Shown in pieces: positions 52,062 through 59,269 of a DNA stretch of 64,000 nucleotides. The notes beneath the pieces are model-generated. The model was given only the letters and a program-made list of their open reading frames with translations. It had not been told where the DNA came from and made no database searches. The stretch comes from Martinezella miluonensis. GTDB taxonomy: Bacteria > Pseudomonadota > Alphaproteobacteria > Rhizobiales > Rhizobiaceae. Position numbers and translations under genes: made by a program. Positions within the stretch are counted from its first letter, which is position 1; each line of letters starts with the position of its first letter. The stretch spans positions 404,186 to 468,185 of the forward strand of contig NZ_FMAH01000001.1 of NCBI RefSeq assembly GCF_900094545.1, in the 5' to 3' direction.

Positions 52062-52916
52062 ATGTTCGAACTCAGGAATGTCTCACGCCGGTTTGGCAAC
52101 AAGCTCGCCGTCGATTCCGTGACTTTGAACATACCGCAGGGACAGATGGTCGGCGTTATCGGCCGTTCCGGCGCCGGCAAGTCGACGCTGCTGCGCATGA
52201 TCAACCGCCTGGCCGATCCGAGCTCCGGCTCCATCCATTTTTCCGGCGTCGAGGTCTCCAGGCTGAGAGGCCGTGCTCTGCGCAGCTGGCAGCGCGACTG
52301 CGCCATGATCTTCCAGCAGTTCAACCTCGTTCCGCGACTCGACGTGCTCACCAATGTCATGCTCGGCCGCCTCAATCAGCGTTCTACCATGCTGAGCCTC
52401 CTCTCCGTCTTCACCCGCGAAGAGCGCATCGAAGCCATTGCCGCTCTGGAGCGCCTCGGCATCGAGCAGGCGGCCCTACAGATGGCCGGCACGCTTTCCG
52501 GCGGCCAGCAGCAGCGCGTCGCCATCTGCCGCGCTTTGATGCAGCAGCCGAAGATGATGTTGGCCGACGAGCCGATCGCCTCGCTCGACCCGCTGAACGC
52601 CAAGATCGTCATGGACGCGCTGCGAGATATCAACGAGCGCGAAGGCATCACCGTCATCACCAACCTGCATACGCTGGATACGGCTCGCAATTATTGCGAA
52701 CGCATCATCGGCATGGCGGCCGGCCGCGTCGTCTTCGACGGCAAGGCCTCCGAACTGACGGCTGCAGCTGTCAAGGAAATCTACGGCACCGACAAGGACG
52801 GCGCCGGCATCGACGAGACCATGACGTCGACCTCTATCAACATCGCCGATCCGGCCGCGCAGACCGCGGCAACTGAATCTGCCGGCCCGCAACCGCTGGC
52901 ACTGGCCGGTCTCTGA
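52062..52916 (+). CDS. phnC: phosphonate ABC transporter ATP-binding protein
   Basis: A 284-residue ATPase of the phosphonate/phosphate importer. Walker [13 protein letters not shown] is at about residue 34, signature [12 protein letters not shown] at about 145 and Walker [13 protein letters not shown] at about 168. The C-terminal tail beyond about residue 250 is longer than in E. coli and rich in Ala and Thr. AAAGGGAAG precedes the ATG. It is the first transporter gene behind the Pho box; the S. meliloti counterpart is named phoC, and in that organism the system also takes up phosphate. Confidence 0.95.
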   Translation: MFELRNVSRRFGNKLAVDSVTLNIPQGQMVGVIGRSGAGKSTLLRMINRLADPSSGSIHFSGVEVSRLRGRALRSWQRDCAMIFQQFNLVPRLDVLTNVMLGRLNQRSTMLSLLSVFTREERIEAIAALERLGIEQAALQMAGTLSGGQQQRVAICRALMQQPKMMLADEPIASLDPLNAKIVMDALRDINEREGITVITNLHTLDTARNYCERIIGMAAGRVVFDGKASELTAAAVKEIYGTDKDGAGIDETMTSTSINIADPAAQTAATESAGPQPLALAGL

Positions 52917-53009
52917 GAGAGACGGCCGGGATCGAGAGCCCGCGTCAAGGGCACATTTCTTCTAGACCGAAGGCATCCGGGGACACCGGTTAATCAGGAG
53001 ACGAACCCA

Positions 53010-53915
53010 ATGTTGAAGAAGACTCTTCTTGCGGCTACGGCGCTTCTCGCGCTCGCTGGCGGCGCAAACGCTGCAGATCTCAAAGAATTCCGCGTCGGTA
53101 TTCTCGGCGGCGAAAACGAAGCCGACCGCCTGCGCAACTACGCCTGCCTTTCCGATCACCTGAAGAAGGAATTCGGTTTCGAGAAGGTTTCGCTGTTCCC
53201 GGCTGCCGACTATAACGGCGTTATCCAGGGTCTGCTCGGCGGCACGCTCGACTTCGCAGAACTCGGCGCTTCCGGCTACGCTGCCGTCGCCATCAAGGAC
53301 CCGAAGGCCGTTACCCCGATCCTGACCACGCAGCAGACCGACGGCGCAACCGGCTACTACTCGATCGGCCTCGCTCTCAAGTCCTCCGGCATCAAGACGA
53401 TTGCCGACGCCAAGGGCAAGAAGCTCGGTTACGCCGATCCGGACTCCACCTCGGGTTACCTCGTTCCGCTGACGCAGATTCCGAAGACCACCGGCGCCCC
53501 GAACGACAAGTTCTTCGCCTCGACCCAGTTCAACGGCGGTCATGAGAACAACCTGCTCGCTGCCTACGACGGCAAGGTCGACGTTGCTGTCGACGACTCC
53601 TCGGGCATCGGCGATTTCAAGGACGGTTTCACCTCCGGCACCTTCCGCAAGGCTGTCGACAAGGGCACCGTTGACCCGAACAAGCTCGTCGAAGTTTGGC
53701 GCTCGCCGCTGATCCCGAACGGCCCGCTCGTCGTTCGTAACGCGCTCGGCACCGAATGGCAGGCCAAGCTGGCCGACTTCTTCATGAAGCTGCCGACCAC
53801 GGACGCCAAGTGCTTCAACGCCGTCGAAGGCGGCGACTTCAAGGGCTACGTCAAGGTTACCCCGGACTTCTATAACGCCGTTATCGAAGTTCGTAAGGCT
53901 GCCATCGGCGGCTGA
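53010..53915 (+). CDS. phnD: phosphonate-binding periplasmic protein
   Basis: A 301-residue solute-binding protein with a clear signal peptide (MLKKTLLAATALLALAGGANA, before ADLKEF). The mature part has the PhnD pattern: FRVGILGGENEADRLRNY, the segment FAELGASGYAAVAIKDP, and the ligand-loop region YADPDSTSGYLVPLTQI. It captures phosphonates (or phosphate) in the periplasm for the PhnE permeases. AGGAG stands seven or eight bases before the ATG. A terminator-like hairpin follows, consistent with high expression relative to the permeases. Confidence 0.95.
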   Translation: MLKKTLLAATALLALAGGANAADLKEFRVGILGGENEADRLRNYACLSDHLKKEFGFEKVSLFPAADYNGVIQGLLGGTLDFAELGASGYAAVAIKDPKAVTPILTTQQTDGATGYYSIGLALKSSGIKTIADAKGKKLGYADPDSTSGYLVPLTQIPKTTGAPNDKFFASTQFNGGHENNLLAAYDGKVDVAVDDSSGIGDFKDGFTSGTFRKAVDKGTVDPNKLVEVWRSPLIPNGPLVVRNALGTEWQAKLADFFMKLPTTDAKCFNAVEGGDFKGYVKVTPDFYNAVIEVRKAAIGG

Positions 53916-53932
53916 TCCGCATTGCGATAACT

Positions 53933-53958
53933 GGGCGGCCGGCGACGGCCGCCCTTTT
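53933..53958 (+). terminator. terminator/attenuator between phnD and phnE
   Basis: 9-bp perfect GC-rich arms GGGCGGCCG (53933-53941) and CGGCCGCCC (53946-53954) with a GCGA loop, followed by TTTT. It starts 17 bases after the phnD stop, inside the operon, and should give partial termination or message stabilisation. Confidence 0.8.
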
Positions 53959-53981
53959 GCTATTCACAAAGGCAGGATTTC

Positions 53982-54962
53982 ATGACGATTGCCGATACGC
54001 ACCCGAACATGCAGAGCGCACCTCAAAGCGCCAAGGAGATCGGCGACGCCTGGAGCAAGATGGTGGCCCGCCGCCGTCTTTACACCGGGATCGGCCTCGT
54101 CATCCTGCTTGCGGCCTTCGTCAGTTCCGTCCGCTTCGCCGATGAAAGCAATGCCGGCCATTTCTTCGAGCGCCTGCCGCATCTCTTCGACTTCGTCAGC
54201 TGGCTCATTCCCAAGGACTGGGCCGACGTCTACCGCGCACTGTTCGATCTGCCGAGCCCCAACGGCGCAAACGGCGCCGGCGGCGAGGAATTCAATTTCC
54301 CGCTCGGCCGAGTCTATGTCTGGGGCGATTTCTATGTCCCCGAATATTTCGAGCTGATGATCGTCACGATCAACATCGCGCTGGTCTCGACCATCGTCGG
54401 CTTCGTCTTCGCCGTCCCTCTCGCTTTCTTCGCCGCGCGCAACCTGTCGCCGTCCCACCCTGTCCGCCTGATCGCCAAGCGCATCATGGAACTGCTGCGC
54501 GCCTTCCCGGAAATCGTCATTGCCGGCCTGTTCTCCGCGATCCTGTCGATCGGCCCGATCGCTGCGATCATCGCCGTCGGCCTTCACACGATCGGCGCGC
54601 TCGGCAAGCTGTTTTACGAAGTCATCGAGAATATCGACATGAAGCCGGATGAGGGCATGCGCGCCGTCGGCGCAAGCTGGACCGAGCGCGTGCGCTTCGC
54701 CGCTCTGCCGCAGGTGCTGCCGAACTTCATGTCCTATGCGTTGTTGCGCCTGGAAATCAACGTTCGCGCCTCCACCATCATCGGCGCCGTCGGCGGCGGC
54801 GGTATCGGCGAGGAACTGAAGCTTGCGATTTCGCGCGGCTTCGGTGCCAAGACCATGGCGCTGATGCTGCTGCTCTTCGCAACGATCATCGTCGTCGACC
54901 AGTTTTCCGCATGGCTCCGCCGTCGTCTCATCGGCGAGCACGCTTTCCTTCTGCAGCATTGA
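53982..54962 (+). CDS. phnE: phosphonate ABC transporter permease PhnE
   Basis: A 326-residue inner-membrane permease. A cytoplasmic N-terminus (about 1-28) is followed by a first helix (LYTGIGLVILLAAFVSSV), a periplasmic stretch with LPHLFDFVSWLIPKDWADVY, then five helices with the conserved ABC permease loop EVIENIDMKPDEGMRAVGAS near residue 210. One of a pair of different PhnE proteins encoded in tandem, nine bases apart from the next. The pair should form a heterodimeric channel. Homologue of phoE in S. meliloti. Confidence 0.94.
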   Translation: MTIADTHPNMQSAPQSAKEIGDAWSKMVARRRLYTGIGLVILLAAFVSSVRFADESNAGHFFERLPHLFDFVSWLIPKDWADVYRALFDLPSPNGANGAGGEEFNFPLGRVYVWGDFYVPEYFELMIVTINIALVSTIVGFVFAVPLAFFAARNLSPSHPVRLIAKRIMELLRAFPEIVIAGLFSAILSIGPIAAIIAVGLHTIGALGKLFYEVIENIDMKPDEGMRAVGASWTERVRFAALPQVLPNFMSYALLRLEINVRASTIIGAVGGGGIGEELKLAISRGFGAKTMALMLLLFATIIVVDQFSAWLRRRLIGEHAFLLQH

Positions 54963-54970
54963 GGTTCCCC

Positions 54971-56317
54971 ATGTCCGTCATCGACGCCAGCCGTATGCAG
55001 GAAATCGAAGCGCGTTATCCGGAAGTCTTTCATCGGTCCTTTCGCCAGCGCTATGGCGCACTGATGATCTTCCTCGGCGTCATCCTCTATGGTTTCTACG
55101 CCGTGTGGTTCTTCGACCTGCCGAAGGTCCTTTCGGACGCGCGCTGGGAGCGTGTCGGCATCTATCTCAGCCAGTGGATCAGCTATGACGTCCAGCCGGA
55201 ATTCCGCATCTCCGGCGACAAGATCAGCATCAAATATCCGCGCTTCTCGCCGCTGGGCGACAATCCCAACCCGGACTGGGTCAAGACTGCTCCGGATGGC
55301 AGCATCGCTGTTTCGGTCAGCGGCACCAGCCAGATGGTAACGATCACCAAGACGCAGGCGATCCTGACGGCGCACGGCCTGACCATCCCGATCGATGTCA
55401 CCGGCAGCACCCCGAAGATCGCCGGCTCGCAGCCCGTTCCCAGCTGGATGACCGTCTACGACGACAATATTCTCGCCAATTTGGGCTTTGCCGGCGATGT
55501 CAGCATTTCCACCGATCGCGTGAAGATCCGCAAGCGCTTCCTCGGCTGGGCCAACTTCGTCTTCGACACGCACTCGCCCTTCTTCGACAAGCCGGCGAGC
55601 GAGGTCGTCAGCCTGATCGTCTCCGGGCCGCGGCTCGATCCAGCCCAGTCCAATCTCTCGCTCGCATTCGACAATATCTGGAACAATGGCGCCTGGCAGC
55701 ATGGCGATGTCTGGACCAAGCTGTTCCAGACCATCGTGATGGCTTTCCTCGGCACGCTGCTGGGTTCGCTCGCCGCCTTTCCGCTCGCTTTCATGGCAGC
55801 CCGCAACATCACGCCGAACCGGCTGCTCAATCAGGTGCTGAAGCGCTTCTTCGATTTCCTGCGCTCAGTCGACATGCTGATCTGGGCACTGTTCCTGACG
55901 CGGGCATTCGGCCCCGGCCCGCTCGCCGGCAGCGGCGCGATCTTCCTCACGGAAACAGGCACGCTCGGCAAGCTCTATTCCGAAGGCCTCGAAAACATCG
56001 ACAACAAGCCGCGCGAAGGGGTGAAATCCACGGGCTCCTCGACGATCCTCGTGCATCGCTACGGCATCGTGCCGCAGATCGTTCCGGTCATCGTCAGCCA
56101 GACGCTCTACCAGTGGGAATCCAACGTGCGCGGCGCCACCATCATCGGCGCTGTCGGCGCGGGTGGTATCGGCCTGAAGCTTTGGGAAGCGATGCGCACC
56201 AACGCCAACTGGGCAAATGTGGCCTACATGGTGCTGCTGATCCTGATCGTCGTCTTCCTCTTCGACGCCGCATCCAATGCGCTGCGCTCGCGCCTGATGG
56301 GAACCCGTGTCAGATAA
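54971..56317 (+). CDS. phnE: phosphonate ABC transporter permease PhnE2 with a large extracytoplasmic insert
   Basis: A 448-residue permease, about 120-190 residues longer than common PhnE. The first helix is at about residues 30-48 (LMIFLGVILYGFYAVWFF). Next comes a hydrophilic domain (about 50-245) with beta-type character (EFRISGDKISIKYPRFS, SIAVSVSGTSQMVTITKTQA), which would face the periplasm. The permease core follows (about 248-440), with GLENIDNKPREGVKSTGSS as the ABC permease loop. S. meliloti PhoT is likewise long. The insert may help dock PhnD. It starts nine bases after phnE. Confidence 0.93.
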   Translation: MSVIDASRMQEIEARYPEVFHRSFRQRYGALMIFLGVILYGFYAVWFFDLPKVLSDARWERVGIYLSQWISYDVQPEFRISGDKISIKYPRFSPLGDNPNPDWVKTAPDGSIAVSVSGTSQMVTITKTQAILTAHGLTIPIDVTGSTPKIAGSQPVPSWMTVYDDNILANLGFAGDVSISTDRVKIRKRFLGWANFVFDTHSPFFDKPASEVVSLIVSGPRLDPAQSNLSLAFDNIWNNGAWQHGDVWTKLFQTIVMAFLGTLLGSLAAFPLAFMAARNITPNRLLNQVLKRFFDFLRSVDMLIWALFLTRAFGPGPLAGSGAIFLTETGTLGKLYSEGLENIDNKPREGVKSTGSSTILVHRYGIVPQIVPVIVSQTLYQWESNVRGATIIGAVGAGGIGLKLWEAMRTNANWANVAYMVLLILIVVFLFDAASNALRSRLMGTRVR

Positions 56318-56507
56318 GAAGTCCTGAAGAAAAATCGTAGCGCATCATCATTCTGTCACGGGAATCCGGTAGCGCAGGCCCGGCAAGGCTGCATCTGCCG
56401 AGTCGGGCTTAGCCGGATTCGATTCGCTGCCACCTTGTTGCACTTGCGGTTTGTCGCAAATCACCCAACAGTGTCCCGCGCAGCCGATTTTTCCAAGGAA
56501 TACAGCC

Positions 56508-57194
56508 TTGCGCTATGCTCTCTATTTCACGCCACCCAAAGACGATCCGTTGACGTCGCTTGCCTCCCGCTGGCTGGGTCGCGATGCCTTTTCCAATGAG
56601 ATTTTTTCCGACAAGGCCATGGGTCCGTTGCCGGAAGCCCATGCCGAACTCACCGCCGATCCGCGCCGCTATGGCTTCCATGCCACGCTGAAGGCGCCTT
56701 TCGAGCTTGCAGCCTCAGTGAACGAGCGCGATCTGCTCGAGGTCGCGTCCGATTTCGCCTCGCGCACCAAGGCATTCGTCGTTCCGGAGCTGGTGCTTGG
56801 CCAGCTCGGTCCTTTCTTCGCGCTCGTGCCCGGCTCGCTCTGCCAGCCGCTGCAGGATTTCGCCTCGCGCGTCGTGAAGAGTTTCGAGCCGTTTCGTGCG
56901 CCGCTTTCGGACCATGATATCGCACGGCGCAAGCCGGAGGGCCTGACCGAGCCGCAGCGTGCCAATCTGCTGCGCTGGGGCTACCCTTACGTCAACGACG
57001 AGTTTCGTTTCCATATGACGCTGACCGGACCTGTGCCGGCAGAACGTCAGGCCGACATGCATGAAACCCTGCGCGAGCGCTTTGCCGACCATTCCGGCAA
57101 GCCGCTCGCCATTTCCAGCCTCGCCATCTTCGTCGAAGAAGAGCGTGGGGGGCCCTTTACCGTCCGCTCCTGGCTGCCGCTTGCTGGCGCCTAG
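56508..57194 (+). CDS. DUF1045 phosphonate-operon protein, 2H phosphoesterase-like
   Basis: A 228-residue protein of the DUF1045 (TIGR03223) group tied to C-P lyase operons. It shows two HxT motifs, His58-Ala-Thr60 (YGFHATLKAPF) and His169-Met-Thr171 (FRFHMTLTGP), the signature of 2H phosphoesterases, which open cyclic nucleotide or ribose phosphates. The TTG at 56508 lies eight bases after AAGGAA and gives LRYALYFTPP, the usual family start. No phnP (the cyclic phosphodiesterase of E. coli) is present, so this enzyme is the natural candidate to open ribosyl 1,2-cyclic phosphate made by PhnJ. That function is inference. Confidence 0.88.
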   Translation: MRYALYFTPPKDDPLTSLASRWLGRDAFSNEIFSDKAMGPLPEAHAELTADPRRYGFHATLKAPFELAASVNERDLLEVASDFASRTKAFVVPELVLGQLGPFFALVPGSLCQPLQDFASRVVKSFEPFRAPLSDHDIARRKPEGLTEPQRANLLRWGYPYVNDEFRFHMTLTGPVPAERQADMHETLRERFADHSGKPLAISSLAIFVEEERGGPFTVRSWLPLAGA

Positions 57195-57292
57195 GCATTT
57201 CCGCTTTAAACGCAGTCGCGGGAATGCTCTATCTTTTTGTTTTCACGCAATTCCGGACGCAAAACCGCTTCGCACTTTTGCTGGAATTGCTC
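57195..57292. repeat. composite intergenic repeat with copy 3 of the 47-bp palindrome
   Basis: A first hairpin with arms GCATTTCCGC and GCGGGAATGC (about 57195-57227, two mismatches) is followed by the 47-bp element (57246-57292; arms GCAATTCC 57247-57254 and GGAATTGC 57283-57290), in the same orientation as the copy before gpmA. It fills the gap before phnM and ends 19 bases before its start. Confidence 0.8.
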
Positions 57293-57311
57293 CATTGATG
57301 AAAGACCTGAC

Positions 57312-58451
57312 ATGACCAAAGAAACCGTCCTTTCCAACGCCCGCATCGTCCTTGAAGACAAGATCGTCGAAGGCTCGGTACTGATCCGTGACGGTCGTAT
57401 TGCCGCCATTTCCGAAGGCAAGTCCGCGATCGGCGAGGATTTCGAGGGTGATTATCTCATCCCCGGTCTTGTCGAGCTGCATACCGACCATCTGGAAGCG
57501 CATTATTCCCCGCGTCCGGGCGTGCGCTGGAACAAGACCGCAGCCATTCAGGCCCATGACGCCCAGGTCGTCACCTCGGGCATCACCACCGTGTTCGACT
57601 GCCTGCGCATGGGTTCGGACGAAGACGGCGGTTTCGAAAAGGGCGAGATGCGCGATATGGCCGACGCCATTCAGGCGGCCCAACGCGAAGATCGCCTGCG
57701 CGCCGAGCACCTGATCCACCTGCGCTGCGAGGTTTCCTCCGACAACGTTCTCGATCACTTCCAGGATTTCGAGAAGGACCCCTACGTCCGCCTCGTCTCG
57801 CTGATGGACCATGCGCCGGGCCAGCGCCAGTTCCAGACCATGGATCAGTATATCTTCTACTATCAGAAGAAGCGCGGCCTGAGCGACGAGGCCTTTGCCC
57901 GCTTCGTCGCCAAGCGCCAGGAAGAGTCGGCCAAGTATGCAACGCCGCATCGCGATGCGATCTCGAAGGTCTGCGCCGAGCGCGGTATCACCGTTGCCAG
58001 CCATGACGACGCGACGCTCGCCCATGTCGACGAGGCCATCAACTATGGCGTTCGCCTGGCGGAATTCCCGACCAGCATCGATGCGGCAAAGGCTTCGCAT
58101 GGCGCCGGCATGAGCGTGCTGATGGGCGCGCCGAACATCGTGCGTGGCAAGTCGCATTCGGGCAATATCGCTGCGCGCGATCTGGCCGAACTCGGTGTGC
58201 TGGATGTGCTTTCCTCAGACTACGTGCCGCTCAGCCTGCTGCATGCGCCTTTCATCCTCGCAGACGAAGTCGAGGGCATTTCGCTGTCGCAGGCGATTGC
58301 CATGGTCACCGCAACGCCGGCAAAGACCGTCAGCCTCAATGACCGTGGACGCATCGCGGAAGGCCTGCGCGCCGATCTTGTGCGCGTTCGTCGCGACCAT
58401 GGCGTGCCGGTCACCCGCTCCGTCTGGCGGGAAGGACGTCGGGTCGCATGA
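57312..58451 (+). CDS. phnM: alpha-D-ribose 1-methylphosphonate 5-triphosphate diphosphatase
   Basis: PhnM removes pyrophosphate from ribose 1-phosphonate 5-triphosphate, giving the substrate of PhnJ. The 379-residue amidohydrolase-superfamily protein has the metal-binding VELHTDHLEAHYSPRPG (about residue 55), a middle acidic/histidine strand ASHDDATLAHVDEA (about 235) and the terminal LSSDYVPLSLLHAPF, all usual for PhnM. It overlaps phnN by four bases. A repeat element of rhizobial type separates it from the DUF1045 gene. Confidence 0.95.
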   Translation: MTKETVLSNARIVLEDKIVEGSVLIRDGRIAAISEGKSAIGEDFEGDYLIPGLVELHTDHLEAHYSPRPGVRWNKTAAIQAHDAQVVTSGITTVFDCLRMGSDEDGGFEKGEMRDMADAIQAAQREDRLRAEHLIHLRCEVSSDNVLDHFQDFEKDPYVRLVSLMDHAPGQRQFQTMDQYIFYYQKKRGLSDEAFARFVAKRQEESAKYATPHRDAISKVCAERGITVASHDDATLAHVDEAINYGVRLAEFPTSIDAAKASHGAGMSVLMGAPNIVRGKSHSGNIAARDLAELGVLDVLSSDYVPLSLLHAPFILADEVEGISLSQAIAMVTATPAKTVSLNDRGRIAEGLRADLVRVRRDHGVPVTRSVWREGRRVA

Positions 58452-59053
58452 GCACGAACGCCAATCTCGAGCCGGCTAATGGCCGCCTTTCGGATGCGAC
58501 AGCAGGAACACTCGCTGTCGTCGTCGGCCCGAGCGGCGCCGGCAAGGATACGCTGATGAATCTCGCCGCCCGGCATTTCGCCGGCCGGACTGATGTCCAC
58601 TTCGTCCGCCGTGTCATCACGCGTGACGGAGATGCCGGCAACGAAGACCACAAAAGCGTCTCTGAAGCGGATTTCGACGCCATGAAGCAGGTCGGCGCGT
58701 TCGCCGTCTCCTGGGAAGCGCATGGTCTGAAATACGGCATTCCTGCCGAAGTCGCCGACGAGCTGACACGCGGCAATCTGGTCATCGCCAACGGCTCGCG
58801 CTCGGCGCTGCAGCACTTCCAGACTGCATTTCCGCGGCTGAAAGTCATCAACATCACGGCGCGGCGCGAAGTGCTTGCCGAGCGGCTGATGGCGCGTGGC
58901 CGCGAAAGCCGCGAGGATGTGCTGAAGCGCCTGGAACGCAGCACGCTTGCCGTCCAGGACGGCTATGATGTCATAGATATCGACAACAGCGGTACGCTCG
59001 AAGAAGCCGAACGCGCCATCATTGCCGAGCTCGAAGCGCTAATCCGGAAGTGA
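58448..59053 (+). CDS. phnN: ribose 1,5-bisphosphate phosphokinase
   Basis: PhnN phosphorylates ribose 1,5-bisphosphate to PRPP, the last step of the C-P lyase pathway. The 201-residue guanylate-kinase-fold protein has Walker A VVGPSGAGKDTLMN (about residue 25), FVRRVITRDGDAGNEDHKSV, and WEAHGLKYGIP, which matches the substrate-binding region of PhnN and distinguishes it from Gmk. The ATG overlaps the phnM stop (ATGA). It is the last phosphonate gene; PRPP made here can be used by Upp and PncB, also encoded in this window. Confidence 0.95.
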   Translation: MSTNANLEPANGRLSDATAGTLAVVVGPSGAGKDTLMNLAARHFAGRTDVHFVRRVITRDGDAGNEDHKSVSEADFDAMKQVGAFAVSWEAHGLKYGIPAEVADELTRGNLVIANGSRSALQHFQTAFPRLKVINITARREVLAERLMARGRESREDVLKRLERSTLAVQDGYDVIDIDNSGTLEEAERAIIAELEALIRK

Positions 59054-59099
59054 GCGTCCGGTATTTCGCCCGGATCATCTATTCACGCCAAATCGCGGA

Positions 59100-59243
59100 T
59101 CTCTCACCGCTCATGCTGAAGTGCCTTGGCGCAAAAAGCGTCAAGGCCTCGAAGCACGGGGCGGCCCGGTGGCAATACCTCCACCCGCCCTCGTGGTTCG
59201 AGGCTCCGGCCTTTCAGGCCTCCGCACCTCACCGAGAGGACTG
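59100..59243. repeat. mosaic intergenic element between phnN and polA
   Basis: Contains a hairpin with arms GCCTTGGCGC (59123-59132) and GCGTCAAGGC (59138-59147) around AAAAA, then palindromic GC-rich segments (GGGCGG/CCGCCC type) and GAGGCTCCGGCC/GGCCTCCGCACCTC near 59200-59232. The make-up, several palindromes in a convergent gap, is reminiscent of rhizobial intergenic mosaic elements; exact family is not proven. A short GTG-started frame (59050-59244) crosses it and is unlikely to be a gene. Confidence 0.5.
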
Positions 59244-59269
59244 ATCTCCCCGCTGCGCCTGATATTGCC

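Noticed and set aside
59050..59244. 64-codon GTG frame overlapping the phnN stop
   Set aside because: Runs through the palindromic mosaic element and has no protein-like features.
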